In this document: positions 1 to 9,522 of the stretch, one piece after another
Layout: each line of letters begins with the position of its first letter
Numbering within the stretch: position 1 is the stretch's first letter
Assembly (NCBI RefSeq): GCF_007097155.1
Contig: NZ_VJWA01000002.1
Location: 496,001-560,000 of the forward strand
From: Glacieibacterium frigidum
GTDB taxonomy: Bacteria; Pseudomonadota; Alphaproteobacteria; Sphingomonadales; Sphingomonadaceae
Reading direction: 5' to 3'
Length of the DNA: 64,000 nucleotides
Made by a program: the position numbers and the translations under genes
Notes under the pieces: generated by a model
Told to the model about the DNA's origin: nothing
The model's database searches: none
What the model saw: the letters and a program-made list of their open reading frames with translations, nothing else

Positions 1-70
1 GCCGATGGCGTTTGGCGACGGAACTCAGGTCTTGGCTTGCGAGCAAATCGAAGTGGCTCAATGATGGAGC

Positions 71-481
71 ATGCGCGGCTCAGCAATCAGCTTCCTGCGG
101 TTTTTAATCGGCATCGACGGTCATTCCGTCGCACCGGATGGTTTCGGACAGAGTATCGCCGACGATATCCGCTTTGCTCGCAACTTTAGACTCTGCCGTC
201 GTGTCGCGATTGCCTGGCGTATCCCGACGACTGTCGAAATGCGCGCGCTTGATCTGGATCAATTGATCGGCCGCTTCGGCGAGTTGACGATCGGACTGGC
301 CGACGTCGCTGGCAGGCGCTGGATTGTCCGGGAAAGAGACTGGCACGGCTGGCCAGACTCACCACGATTCGTGTTTTTCGCCATGGAAGACAGCACGGTT
401 TGGGCTGGCGCGGACTTCGATCTTTGGCCCAGCCGATGGCAATGGCCCCCCGAATGGACGAAGTCAGGCATCACCCTGTAG
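71..481 (+). CDS. Hypothetical protein, 136 aa (doubtful)
   Basis: Open frame of 136 codons starting ATG. I do not recognise a family. The C-terminal half is rich in Trp, Asp, Phe and Pro (for example WPDSPRFVFF and a tail with five Trp) and reads like protein rather than antisense noise, while the first 50 residues are less convincing. No clear ribosome binding site is visible before the ATG. It lies about 190 bp upstream of the transglutaminase gene on the same strand. It may be a decayed or truncated gene; competing minus-strand frames here are no better. The rest of 1-668 shows nothing I can name. Confidence 0.3.
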   Translation: MRGSAISFLRFLIGIDGHSVAPDGFGQSIADDIRFARNFRLCRRVAIAWRIPTTVEMRALDLDQLIGRFGELTIGLADVAGRRWIVRERDWHGWPDSPRFVFFAMEDSTVWAGADFDLWPSRWQWPPEWTKSGITL

Positions 482-668
482 CGATTAGCGACGACCAGCG
501 CGCGCTCGCCCCAAGCATGTGAGGCGGCTCTCGTTTTTGCGCACCCTGCGCATCGCTTTCCGGATCGACGCATCTCGGGCTTTCAAGCCTTCGGGTTGCG
601 GGCGGAGCACGCATCTTACACTGTCTACGGTGCGCGGTCAGCTTGTGCCCGCTTCGAAAAGGTCCGCG

Positions 669-1484
669 ATGCTGATCCGCGCCGGCTACGAGATCATACT
701 AGGCGTCAATGCCCCGACCGCGATGACGGCGATGCTAAAGGTCCACCCGTCGCGGCTCGCCGACCTGCGGACGCCGCAGCACGTGATTATCCATCCAGAG
801 CTGCCCAGCCATGACTACATCGACAGTTTCGGGAATGTTTGCACGCGGATGACGCTACCGTTCGGCAACACGACACTGAGCTGCGACATTGTTGTCGAGG
901 ATAGCGGGGAGCCCGACCGCCAATCGCCCGACGCGGTTCAGCACCCGGTCGCTGATTTACCCGACGACATATTGGTCTATCTTCTGGGCAGCCGCTACTG
1001 CGAAACCGATCGTATGTCGGGGCTGGCCTGGTACCTGTTTGGCCATATCGAGCCCGGCTGGGGCCGGGTTCAGGCGATCGTCGACTATGCCCATCGCCGG
1101 ATGACCTATGGCTATGAACATGCCGACCCGACGCGGACGGCATACGAGGGGCATGAGCAGCAGGTCGGCGTATGTCGCGACTTCGCGCATCTCGCGATCA
1201 CGCTGTGCCGCTGCATGAACATCCCGGCGCGCTATTGCACCGGCTACCTGGGCGATATCGGGGTGCCGCCGGCGCCTTCCGCTATGGACTTCCATGCTTG
1301 GTTCGACGTCTATCTCGGGGGCGGCTGGCATGTCTTCGATGCCCGACACAATCAGCCGCGCATCGGCCGCATCCTGATGGCGCAAGGCCGCGACGCGACC
1401 GACACCGCGTTGACCACGACCTTCGGTCCGGTCTTTCTTAACGGCTTTAAGGTCCATACCGACGAGGTGCGGAGCCTACCGTAG
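669..1484 (+). CDS. Transglutaminase-like cysteine protease family protein
   Basis: Protein of 271 aa. The N-terminal half is the beta-rich region usual for bacterial transglutaminase-like proteins, followed by the papain-fold core. The catalytic triad is visible: Cys169 in VGVCRDFAHLAI, His209 in DFHAWFDVYL and Asp224 in HVFDARHNQP. Family members hydrolyse or transfer amide bonds; no substrate can be named. The ATG at 669 is chosen over an upstream in-frame start at 519 because AAAAGG sits 7 bases before it and the homology-like part begins there. It is the first gene of a co-directional cluster with a transglutaminase-amidoligase, ATP-grasp/alpha-E and amidohydrolase genes, so it probably trims or cross-links the peptide product of that system. 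No signal peptide is seen, so it is probably cytoplasmic. Confidence 0.85.
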   Translation: MLIRAGYEIILGVNAPTAMTAMLKVHPSRLADLRTPQHVIIHPELPSHDYIDSFGNVCTRMTLPFGNTTLSCDIVVEDSGEPDRQSPDAVQHPVADLPDDILVYLLGSRYCETDRMSGLAWYLFGHIEPGWGRVQAIVDYAHRRMTYGYEHADPTRTAYEGHEQQVGVCRDFAHLAITLCRCMNIPARYCTGYLGDIGVPPAPSAMDFHAWFDVYLGGGWHVFDARHNQPRIGRILMAQGRDATDTALTTTFGPVFLNGFKVHTDEVRSLP

Positions 1485-1545
1485 CGCGTTGCTATGTTTG
1501 GAGCCATTGCTAGGGTAGCCACTTGAAACAGGTCTGGAGACTAAC

Positions 1546-4500
1546 CTGTCGGTCGTCGCCGCGCTCAGTCATGTTACCCGGTATCGCTATGATGCGCCCG
1601 TAACTCTCGGACCGCATGTCATCAGATTGCGGCCGGCGGCGCATACACGGACCCGCATCCCCAGCTACTCGATGAAGGTGACTCCGGCGGAGCATTTCAT
1701 CAACTGGCAGCAAGATCCGCACGGCAACTGGCTGGCGCGAATTGTGTTTCCGGAGCCGACAAACGAACTCAGCATCACTGTCGATATGACCGCCGAGATG
1801 GTGGTGATCAATCCGTTCGACTTCTTTGTCGAACCCTATGCGGTTACGCTGCCTTTTGCCTATCCGGCGCAGCTGACGAACGACCTGTCGCCCTATCTGC
1901 AGGTCGACGATGGTGGGCCCGCGCTCGAAGCGTTGTTCGAGGACCTGCGGCCCGCGGGCCAAGGTACCGTCGACTTCATCGTCGGGATCAACGAACGGAT
2001 CTCGCGCCTCGTAAGCTATACCGTGCGGATGGAAGCCGGGGTCCAGACCCCGGACGAGACACTGGCGCTGGCGCTCGGTTCGTGCCGCGACAGCGCGTGG
2101 CTGCTCGTCCAGCTGCTGCGTCGAATGGGCCTCGCCGCGCGCTTCGTGTCGGGCTACCTGATCCAGCTCAGGGCCGATATTGACCCCGTCGACGGCGCGC
2201 AGGGGACGCGCACCGACTTTACCGATCTCCACGCCTGGGCAGAGGTCTATATCCCGGGCGCGGGATGGATCGGCTTCGACGCGACGTCGGGGCTCTTGTG
2301 TGGTGAAGGCCATATCCCGCTCGCCGCCGCGCCGCACCACCGCTCCGCCGCCGCGATTACCGGCGGATCAAGCCACCCGGCGGACCACTTCGATTTCGCG
2401 ATGAGCGTGTCGCGGCTGGTCGAGCCGATCCGCATCACGCGGCCGTTCGAGGACGCTGACTGGGACGCGCTCGATCGCGTCGGCGAGCAGGTCGAAGCCG
2501 ATCTGCAGGCGCAGGACGTCCGGCTGACAATGGGCGGCGAGCCGACCTTCGTGTCGATCGACGATTTCGAAGCGGACGAGTGGAACATCGACGCTTCGGG
2601 GCCGACCAAGCCAATCATCGCCGAGGCGCTGCGCGAGCGCTTGCGCGAACGCTTCGGATGCGGCGGGCTGCTGCATTACGGTCAGGGCAAATGGTATCCC
2701 GGCGAACCTCTGCCGCGTTGGGCGTTGGGTCTCTATTGGCGGCGCGACGGGCTGCCGGTGTGGCCGGAAGCCACTGTCGATCCGCTGCGCGTCGAGGCCG
2801 GCGCGACGATCGCCGATGCCGAAGCGTTGATTACGCAGCTGGCGATGCGTCTCGGCATCGATCCGGTGCTGGTGATCCCGGCGCGCGAGGATGCGCTGCA
2901 CTTCATCAAGGCCGAGGGCGACCTACCCGCCGGGGTTGAGCTGAACGCGGCGACGACCGACGAGCCCGCCGCGCGGCGGCGCCTGCGCCGCGCGATGCAG
3001 GACGGCCTGTCGAAGACCGTCGGCTATGTCCTGCCGCTGCGACGTAGCTTCGGCAAGGTGGAGGGCGAAGGCTGGCTGTCGGAGGCATGGACGTTCACGC
3101 GCGAAGGGCTTTTCGTTGTTCCCGGCGACTCGCCGCTCGGCCTACGACTGCCGCTCGACACGCTGCCGACGCTCGCCGACCGCGATTACCCGCACATAGT
3201 GCCGCTCGATCCGTCGGTTGAACGCGGTCCGCTGCCTGATTATGGCGAGCTCGCCCCCGTCGCGCCGCCCGTGACCCGCCGGCGCAAACCGGTCCACGTC
3301 CGCACCGCGCTCAACGTCGAGGTGCGCGACGGCACGCTGTACGTGTTCATGCCGCCAGTCGCGCGCCTCGAGGATTATCTCGAGCTCGTCGCACACATCG
3401 CTGCTGCCGCCGACGGCCTGCCGATTCGCATCGAAGGCTATCCGCCCCCTGACGACCCGCGGATAAGCAGCATGAAGATTACCCCCGACCCAGGCGTGAT
3501 CGAGGTCAACATCCAGCCGGCGGCGACGTGGCGCGAGGCAGTCGATATCACCAACGGCGTCTATGAGGACGCGCGCGCCACGCGGCTGGGTGCGGACAAG
3601 TTCATGATCGACGGCCGTCATACGGGCACCGGCGGGGGTGCCCATGTAGTCGTCGGCGGTGCGAGCCCTGCCGACTCGCCGTTCCTGCGCCGCCCCGACC
3701 TGCTCAAGAGCCTTTTGATCTACTGGCAGCGGCATCCGGCACTGTCATATCTGTTCGCCGGACTATTCGTCGGGCCGACCAGCCAAGCACCGCGCGTCGA
3801 CGAAGCCAGACACGACACGCTGTACGAGCTCGAAATCGCCTTGAGCATGATCCCCGGCCCAAAGGCGAGGCGTCCGGCACCGTGGCTGATCGATCGCCTG
3901 CTGCGCAACCTGCTGACCGACGTCGGCGGCAACACGCACCGGACCGAAATCTGCATCGACAAGTTGTATTCGCCCGACGGGCCGACCGGACGTCTTGGGC
4001 TCGTCGAGTTTCGCAGCTTCGAGATGCCGCCCGATGCGCGGATGAGCCTTTCGCAGCAGCTGCTGGTCCGCGCGTTGATCGCGTGGTTCTGGCGCGCGCC
4101 GCAGGATGGCGGTCTGGTGCGCTGGGGCACTGGGCTGCACGACCGGTTTATGCTGCCGCACTTCGTCTGGAACGACTTTAAGGAGGTCCTCGCCGACCTC
4201 AACCGCGCCGGCTATGCCTTCGACACGCGCTGGTACGAGGCGCAGCTGGCGTTCCGTTTCCCAGTCCATGGCAGCGTCCAGCGCGGCCCGGTGTTGCTTG
4301 AACTGCGTCACGCCCTCGAACCCTGGCACGTGATGGGTGAGGAAGGGTCTAACTCGGGTACCGTACGCTTCGTCGATTCCTCGGTAGAGCGGCTGCAAGT
4401 CCGCGTTGAAGGCTTCAACGTTGAACGCCACGTCATAACCTGTAACGGCCGGATGCTGCCGATGACCGCCACCGGCAGTTCGGGGGAGGCAGTTGCGGGT

Positions 4501-4806
4501 GTCCGCTATAAGGCGTGGAAGCTGCGCAGTGGGCTGCACCCGACGCGACCCGTCGATGCGCCGCTGACTTTCGACATCATCGACCGAGCATATGGCCGCT
4601 CTATAGGCGGCTGTGTGTACTACGTCGTTCACCCTGGCGGCCGCAACTACGAGACGTTCCCGGTCAATGCTTATGAGGCGCAGGCGCGGCGCAAGGCGCG
4701 CTTCGACGAACATGGCCACACGCCGGGTATCATCAAGCCGCCACGTACAGAACGTACGAACGAGTTCCCGCTAACTCTCGACCTGCGCCGACCGTATGGC
4801 CGTTGA
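1546..4806 (+). CDS. Transglutaminase-DUF2126 (putative amidoligase) fusion protein
   Basis: Protein of about 1086 aa, the normal length of this family. Residues 1-100 are the transglutaminase N-terminal beta domain. The papain-like core follows, with Cys180 ([10 protein letters not shown]), His229 ([10 protein letters not shown]) and Asp245 (GFDATSG). From about residue 280 to the end lies DUF2126, described as a putative amidoligase domain, with the MGGEPTFVS segment near its start. The family start (about 27 residues before the first ATG/GTG/TTG in frame, a TTG at 1627) is conserved here: [17 protein letters not shown] is readable upstream and is the expected beginning. The only fitting start is CTG at 1546, with GGAG six bases upstream. 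The stop overlaps the next gene by 11 bases, indicating translational coupling. It probably forms or edits peptide amide bonds together with the downstream ATP-grasp protein. Confidence 0.88.
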   Translation: MSVVAALSHVTRYRYDAPVTLGPHVIRLRPAAHTRTRIPSYSMKVTPAEHFINWQQDPHGNWLARIVFPEPTNELSITVDMTAEMVVINPFDFFVEPYAVTLPFAYPAQLTNDLSPYLQVDDGGPALEALFEDLRPAGQGTVDFIVGINERISRLVSYTVRMEAGVQTPDETLALALGSCRDSAWLLVQLLRRMGLAARFVSGYLIQLRADIDPVDGAQGTRTDFTDLHAWAEVYIPGAGWIGFDATSGLLCGEGHIPLAAAPHHRSAAAITGGSSHPADHFDFAMSVSRLVEPIRITRPFEDADWDALDRVGEQVEADLQAQDVRLTMGGEPTFVSIDDFEADEWNIDASGPTKPIIAEALRERLRERFGCGGLLHYGQGKWYPGEPLPRWALGLYWRRDGLPVWPEATVDPLRVEAGATIADAEALITQLAMRLGIDPVLVIPAREDALHFIKAEGDLPAGVELNAATTDEPAARRRLRRAMQDGLSKTVGYVLPLRRSFGKVEGEGWLSEAWTFTREGLFVVPGDSPLGLRLPLDTLPTLADRDYPHIVPLDPSVERGPLPDYGELAPVAPPVTRRRKPVHVRTALNVEVRDGTLYVFMPPVARLEDYLELVAHIAAAADGLPIRIEGYPPPDDPRISSMKITPDPGVIEVNIQPAATWREAVDITNGVYEDARATRLGADKFMIDGRHTGTGGGAHVVVGGASPADSPFLRRPDLLKSLLIYWQRHPALSYLFAGLFVGPTSQAPRVDEARHDTLYELEIALSMIPGPKARRPAPWLIDRLLRNLLTDVGGNTHRTEICIDKLYSPDGPTGRLGLVEFRSFEMPPDARMSLSQQLLVRALIAWFWRAPQDGGLVRWGTGLHDRFMLPHFVWNDFKEVLADLNRAGYAFDTRWYEAQLAFRFPVHGSVQRGPVLLELRHALEPWHVMGEEGSNSGTVRFVDSSVERLQVRVEGFNVERHVITCNGRMLPMTATGSSGEAVAGVRYKAWKLRSGLHPTRPVDAPLTFDIIDRAYGRSIGGCVYYVVHPGGRNYETFPVNAYEAQARRKARFDEHGHTPGIIKPPRTERTNEFPLTLDLRRPYGR

Positions 4807-7333
4807 CGCCGCCGTATCGCCGGGCCCTCGGGCCGATCTGGAGCCTGCGGCGGCGCTTCGCCTTTCGGCTTGGCTGCGCGACTACAAAACACTGCCCGGC
4901 GTTCCCGACGAACTGTTCGACGTCATGCGACGGCCACGCACCGACTGGCTTAATTTCCTCGCAGGGTTCGCCGAGTACTCGCCCGCCGAGTCGCGCAGCC
5001 GATTCGATCTTGCGACGCGGCACATCCGCGATACCGGTGTATCTTACCGCGTCTATGGCGAGGAAACCGAGCGCAGCTGGCCACTCAACCCGCTGCCGTT
5101 GATCCTGGGACAGCGCGAATGGGCGCAGATCGCTGCTGGGGTCGAGCAGCGCGCCACGCTTATCGAGGCGATTTTGCAGGACATCTACGGCGAGGCAAAG
5201 CTGGTCGCTAGCGGCGCGCTGCCTGCCGCTGCGCTAACTGGCAGTCTCGACTTCGTCCGCGCGATGCGTGGCGTCAAGCCGCCGGGCGGCCGGCATATGC
5301 CGCTATATGCGGTCGATCTGGGTCGCGGTCCCGACGGCCGGTGGTGGGTCTTGGGCGACCGCACCCAGGCCGCGTCGGGGGCGGGCTACGCGCTTGAGAA
5401 CCGGCTCGTTTTGTCGCGAGCGTATCCCGCGCTCTACAACGCAATGAATGTCGAGCGCCTCGCGCCGTTCTTCGACGCCATGCGCGAAGGGCTCGCCGCC
5501 AGCGCCGACCGCAGCCAACCGCGCATCTGTCTGCTCAGTCCCGGACCGTTTAGCGAAACCTATTTCGAGCAGGCGCATCTCGCGCGCTATCTGGGCTTCC
5601 TGCTCGTCGAGGGGGCAGACCTGATCGCGCGCGACGGTCGGGTTTATGTCCGGACAATTGGCGGGTTGAAGCGCGCCGACGTGATCCTGCGCCGCGTCGA
5701 TGCCGACTTCCTTGATCCGCTCGAACTCAACGGCGCATCGCGCCTCGGTACCCCCGGTATCCTCGAGGCGGTTCGTGCCGGCGGCGTCGCGATGGTCAAC
5801 ATGCCCGGTACCGGCGTGATGGAATCGAAGGCACTGCTGGGCTTCCTGCCCCGGTTGTGCCGCCTCGTTCTTGGCGAAGGACTGAAGTTGCCCAATGTCG
5901 CGACCTGGTGGTGCGGCCAGCCCAACGCATGCGAGCGAGTCGAGCGCGACCTCGACGAGCTGGTCATCGCGCCGGCGTTCAACACTTTCGACGGCGACCA
6001 CGCATCGTCTCGGCCGCGACTGATTGCCAGCCTGTCGCCCGAGGCCCGCGCGACGGTTGTCGCGCAATTGCGCGACCGCCCCGGCGACTTCGTCGGGCAG
6101 GAGGTGGTCCGGCTGTCGACGATGCCGGTCCTGCGCGACGACCGCCTTCAGGCGGCGCCGTTCGTCCTGCGCGTCTATGCGGCGTGGACGCCCGACGGCT
6201 TCCGCATCATGCCCGGCGGCTTCTGCCGCACCTCGGAACGTAGCGACGTTCGCGCGATCTCAATGGGCGATGGCGCGCGGACCGCCGATGTGTGGGTGAT
6301 CGACAATCAGCCCGTTACGCGCACCACGACGTTGATGGCGAGCAAAGACGACGTGCGCGTTCGCCGCATCCTCGGCCATCTGCCCAGCCGCGCCGCCGAC
6401 AATCTGTTCTGGCTAGGCCGCTACATCGAGCGGGCCGAGGCGACACTGCGGCTGGCGCGCAGCTTGTGCACCAGCCTGATGGCGTCCGAGTCCGCGATCC
6501 ACAGCAGCGGCGAGACGCTGGCGCTGCTGCAGCAATTGTTGATCGACTGGGGCGCCTTGGACGAGACCGCGCGCGGCGGCGGATCGCTTGCGGCGGCGCG
6601 CGACACGCTGCGCGATCAGGCAGCCTATGGTTCAGTGATCTATCTTGTGCGTGCCGCGCGCCGCACCGCCGCCAGCATGCGCGAGCGACTGTCAGCAGAT
6701 TTTTGGACGCTGCTTGTCGACCTCGAGACCGAACTTGCCGCAGCCGGCCGTGCGCCGGCGTCCGAAGCTGAGGCGCTTCAGCAGACTGAGCATGCGCTGC
6801 AAATTCTCGCGGCGCTGTCGGGACTGTCGCAGGAGAACATGAACCGCGTCGCCGGTTGGCGCTTCCTCGACATGGGCCGTCGCGTCGAGCGCGGCATCAA
6901 CGCCTGCCGAATGGCCCGAACCTTCGCGCACGACGGTGCCACCACTGATGATCTCGATCTGCTGCTAGACCTCGTCGACGGCCAGATCACCTATCGCGCG
7001 CGCTATCTTGTAGGGCTGGCGCTGGTCCCGGTGCGCGATATGGTCGTGCTCGACTGCTTCAATACCCGCGCGCTAGCCTTTCAGGTCCAGACGCTCAAAG
7101 ATCATTTGCGGGCGCTTCCGGCCCTGCTCGACGACGGTATGCTCGAAGAACAGGAGCGCATCCTGCTGCCGCTCGCCACCGAGGTCGAAACCAGCGAAGC
7201 GGCAGCGCTGACGGTCGCGACCATCCTGCGCTTTGAACAGATGCTGATGCGTCTGTCGGGGGCGATTGCCGACCGCTACTTTCTGCAGGGAGCCAAGGCC
7301 GTACCGACGATCAAGCTCGCCAGCATGGGATGA
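4796..7333 (+). CDS. Circularly permuted ATP-grasp / alpha-E domain fusion protein
   Basis: Protein of 845 aa. Residues 1 to about 510 match the circularly permuted ATP-grasp type 2 proteins, which are predicted peptide-forming ligases; signature stretches include [18 protein letters not shown] and [19 protein letters not shown]. From about residue 527 the alpha-helical alpha-E domain begins ([18 protein letters not shown]) and runs to the end. In many genomes these are two genes; here they are one reading frame. The ATG lies inside the end of the DUF2126 gene and the stop overlaps the next start by 4 bases, so the block is one operon. Family knowledge (comparative genomics, no biochemistry that I can cite for this exact protein) links it with transglutaminases and amidohydrolases in production or modification of small peptides. 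Confidence 0.88.
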   Translation: MAVDAAVSPGPRADLEPAAALRLSAWLRDYKTLPGVPDELFDVMRRPRTDWLNFLAGFAEYSPAESRSRFDLATRHIRDTGVSYRVYGEETERSWPLNPLPLILGQREWAQIAAGVEQRATLIEAILQDIYGEAKLVASGALPAAALTGSLDFVRAMRGVKPPGGRHMPLYAVDLGRGPDGRWWVLGDRTQAASGAGYALENRLVLSRAYPALYNAMNVERLAPFFDAMREGLAASADRSQPRICLLSPGPFSETYFEQAHLARYLGFLLVEGADLIARDGRVYVRTIGGLKRADVILRRVDADFLDPLELNGASRLGTPGILEAVRAGGVAMVNMPGTGVMESKALLGFLPRLCRLVLGEGLKLPNVATWWCGQPNACERVERDLDELVIAPAFNTFDGDHASSRPRLIASLSPEARATVVAQLRDRPGDFVGQEVVRLSTMPVLRDDRLQAAPFVLRVYAAWTPDGFRIMPGGFCRTSERSDVRAISMGDGARTADVWVIDNQPVTRTTTLMASKDDVRVRRILGHLPSRAADNLFWLGRYIERAEATLRLARSLCTSLMASESAIHSSGETLALLQQLLIDWGALDETARGGGSLAAARDTLRDQAAYGSVIYLVRAARRTAASMRERLSADFWTLLVDLETELAAAGRAPASEAEALQQTEHALQILAALSGLSQENMNRVAGWRFLDMGRRVERGINACRMARTFAHDGATTDDLDLLLDLVDGQITYRARYLVGLALVPVRDMVVLDCFNTRALAFQVQTLKDHLRALPALLDDGMLEEQERILLPLATEVETSEAAALTVATILRFEQMLMRLSGAIADRYFLQGAKAVPTIKLASMG

Positions 7334-8247
7334 TCTACACGATCCGCCATTGCACGACTTACGCCTATCAACAGCCGGTAGGTTTCGCGCGCTGCGTACT
7401 GCGGCTAACCCCCGGGACGTCGCTGACGCAGACGTTGCTCGACAGCGCGGTCCGCGTTCTGCCTGAACCCGCCAGCATCGTTGTCGGTCGCGGGCCGTTC
7501 GGCGAACGCACCCAGACCATCGTCATCGACCGTGAGCACGACGCACTGGTCATCGACGCTCAGTCTCGCGTCGATGTCGAGGCGGGCGAAGGCCGGCAAT
7601 TGTTCGACGGTGCGGCTTGGGAAGACGTTCGGACCGCCGCGTTCGGAACGACCGCGTTAGAGGCCGATAGCCCTGCGGCGTACCTCTATCCGACGCGGCG
7701 GACGCCGCCCATTGCGGCTATCACCGACTATACGCGCGCCAGCTTCGCCGTCGGCCGCCCGATACAAGCCGCCGCCTGCGAGCTTATGGAGCGTATCTAC
7801 GCCGACTTCACCTACGACCCAAACATCACGACCGTCTCGACCCCAGCGGCGCAAGCTTTCGAGGCGCGCGCCGGGGTCTGCCAGGATTTCGCGCACATCA
7901 TGATCTCGGGGCTGCGTGGCCTCGGGCTGCCGGCGGCGTATGTCAGCGGCTATCTGCGCACCAATCCGCCGCCCGGCCGACCACGGCTTGCAGGTGCCGA
8001 CGCTACGCACGCGTGGGTCTCACTCTGGTGCGGTGAGGAGCGCGGCTGGATCGGTTTCGATCCTACCAACGCGGTGGTGGCTCAGAACGACCATATCGTA
8101 CTCGCCACCGGCCGCGATTACTCCGACGTCGCGCCGATCGACGGCATCATTCTTGCCCCCGGCGGGCAAACTCTGAAGGTCGAAGTCGATGTCGTGCCGG
8201 AAGGCGAGCAGGAATCTCGACGCGTTTTGGCGGCCGATCACGCGTGA
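7330..8247 (+). CDS. Transglutaminase-like protein (second copy)
   Basis: Protein of 305 aa with N-terminal beta domain beginning [17 protein letters not shown], then the transglutaminase core. The catalytic residues are Cys184 (AGVCQDFAHIM), His227 (DATHAWVSLW) and Asp244 (GFDPTNAV). The start ATG overlaps the stop of the ATP-grasp/alpha-E gene in an ATGA motif. It differs clearly from the first transglutaminase (669-1484) in sequence and length, so the two are not recent duplicates. The expected role is amide bond hydrolysis or transfer on the peptide made by the neighbouring ligases; the true substrate is unknown. Confidence 0.87.
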   Translation: MIYTIRHCTTYAYQQPVGFARCVLRLTPGTSLTQTLLDSAVRVLPEPASIVVGRGPFGERTQTIVIDREHDALVIDAQSRVDVEAGEGRQLFDGAAWEDVRTAAFGTTALEADSPAAYLYPTRRTPPIAAITDYTRASFAVGRPIQAAACELMERIYADFTYDPNITTVSTPAAQAFEARAGVCQDFAHIMISGLRGLGLPAAYVSGYLRTNPPPGRPRLAGADATHAWVSLWCGEERGWIGFDPTNAVVAQNDHIVLATGRDYSDVAPIDGIILAPGGQTLKVEVDVVPEGEQESRRVLAADHA

Positions 8248-8999
8248 CCGCCCGGCCACGTCTGCTGGGAGCTGACGATCTTCCGCCGGTCGAAATCGTT
8301 AATCCTGACGGTTCGTCGAGGCTGCTGCTGATCGGCGATCATGCCGGTAACCTTGTTCCGTCGGCGCTCGGGACGTTGGGCGTCGCCGCCCATGATCTTG
8401 CACGGCATATTGGCTGGGATATTGGGGTCGACGCGCTCGGCCGAAGTCTTGCCGCGCGCCTCGACGCCGTGTTCGTGCGCCAGCGCTATTCGCGGCTCGT
8501 GATCGACTGCAACCGCGATCCGGCAGCGGCGGCCGCGATACCTGCCGAGAGCGACGGCACCGCTATTCCGGGCAATGTCGGCCTCGATCCCGCCGCCCGG
8601 CGCGTCCGCGTGGCCGAAATTCACGAGCCCTATCAGTTCGCCGTAGGGTCGGCACTGGCAGGCCGGCCAGCTTCGGACGTTCTCGTTTCGCTACACAGCT
8701 TCACACCGGTTCTCGCCGGCCGCGCGCGTCCCTGGCATCTCGGTGTGCTGCACGCCGGGCACAATGATGCGTTCGCCCGCCGTCTGCTCGATTGGCTAAC
8801 TCGGTATACCGAGCTGACGATCGGCGACAACGAACCGTACAGGATGGACGCGACCGACCATACCGTGCCCCGTCATGCCTTTGACACCGACCGACCGTAC
8901 GTTGAGCTGGAGATTCGGCAAGATCTCCTCGAAGGCGCAGCCAACGTGGAGATAGTGGCCAGTTTATTGACGGCTGCACTTGCCGCCACAGTATCCTGA
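8244..8999 (+). CDS. N-formylglutamate amidohydrolase family protein
   Basis: Protein of 251 aa with GTG start, overlapping the preceding stop (GTGA). Family motifs are visible: LLIGDHAGNLVP near residue 30, RHIGWDIG, a central IDCNRDP, HSFTPV and YVELEIRQDLL near the C-terminus. The family hydrolyses N-formyl-L-glutamate in histidine breakdown, but members linked to transglutaminase and ATP-grasp genes, as here, more likely act as zinc amidohydrolases on other acylated amino acids or peptides. No hut genes are nearby, which argues against histidine catabolism. It is the last gene of the operon; after its stop comes a region of decayed genes. Confidence 0.83.
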   Translation: MTARPRLLGADDLPPVEIVNPDGSSRLLLIGDHAGNLVPSALGTLGVAAHDLARHIGWDIGVDALGRSLAARLDAVFVRQRYSRLVIDCNRDPAAAAAIPAESDGTAIPGNVGLDPAARRVRVAEIHEPYQFAVGSALAGRPASDVLVSLHSFTPVLAGRARPWHLGVLHAGHNDAFARRLLDWLTRYTELTIGDNEPYRMDATDHTVPRHAFDTDRPYVELEIRQDLLEGAANVEIVASLLTAALAATVS

Positions 9000-9125
9000 T
9001 CGCCACTTTCAAATTGAACACTTCGATTGCGCGATCGTTGGGTGCAGGACGGCGCGGCGTCCGGTCACGTTTCCTGCAAGTGCGACGTATCACTGCCTCC
9101 GGCGACTATTGGAATTGTCGGGTAA

Positions 9126-9314
9126 TCGGACGGACGCAGGGCGCCCCGCGGCCTCGTGCACTGGCTGGGGCCGACGCCGGATTACCCGCAGACCGGTGAC
9201 AGCGCGGTGCCCAGCTTCATCGCGGCAACTCGCGACCGGGCCACTGTCAGGCAGCAAGAGCGGCGACAGGATTATCGCCTCGACGTGCTGCGCGCAGGTC
9301 CAGCGCCGCGATAA
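9126..9314 (+). pseudogene. Possible C-terminal fragment of an unidentified protein
   Basis: An open stretch of 62 codons without a good start reads GLVHWLGPTPDYPQTGDSAV and then a basic tail ending PAPR before TAA at 9312. It has the look of a real protein C-terminus, but I cannot name the family. It lies antisense to and beside the glycosyltransferase fragment, in a 520-bp stretch with no intact gene, which suggests old rearrangement. Weak call. Confidence 0.25.
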
Positions 9315-9335
9315 TTCGGCCTCAGTGACGGGCGC

Positions 9336-9488
9336 ACCACCAGACCGTCGCGCCGCAACGGCCAGCGCCGTAAGGCACATGGCGATGTTGGCGGCCTCGT
9401 CGCGCGCCGGTACCGCGACCACGACGCGCGGCCAGCAGGCCGCACGCTGCAATGCGGGCACGGTGATCTTGTCGACGGCCAGCCACAT
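9336..9488 (-). pseudogene. N-terminal remnant of a family 2 glycosyltransferase
   Basis: The minus-strand frame starting at 9488 gives a peptide whose residues 20-50 read WPRVVVAVPARDEAANIA followed by a helix-like MCLTALAVAARRSGG. This is the Rossmann-like start of GT-A family 2 glycosyltransferases (the PARDEAANI segment binds the nucleotide sugar). After about residue 51 the frame no longer resembles the family and no other frame continues it, so only the first sixth of a gene survives. It starts about 35 bases beyond the catalase stop. Confidence 0.5.
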
Positions 9489-9522
9489 TGCCGTCAGTGC
9501 CGCTGCGCCATAAATTGGGCTA

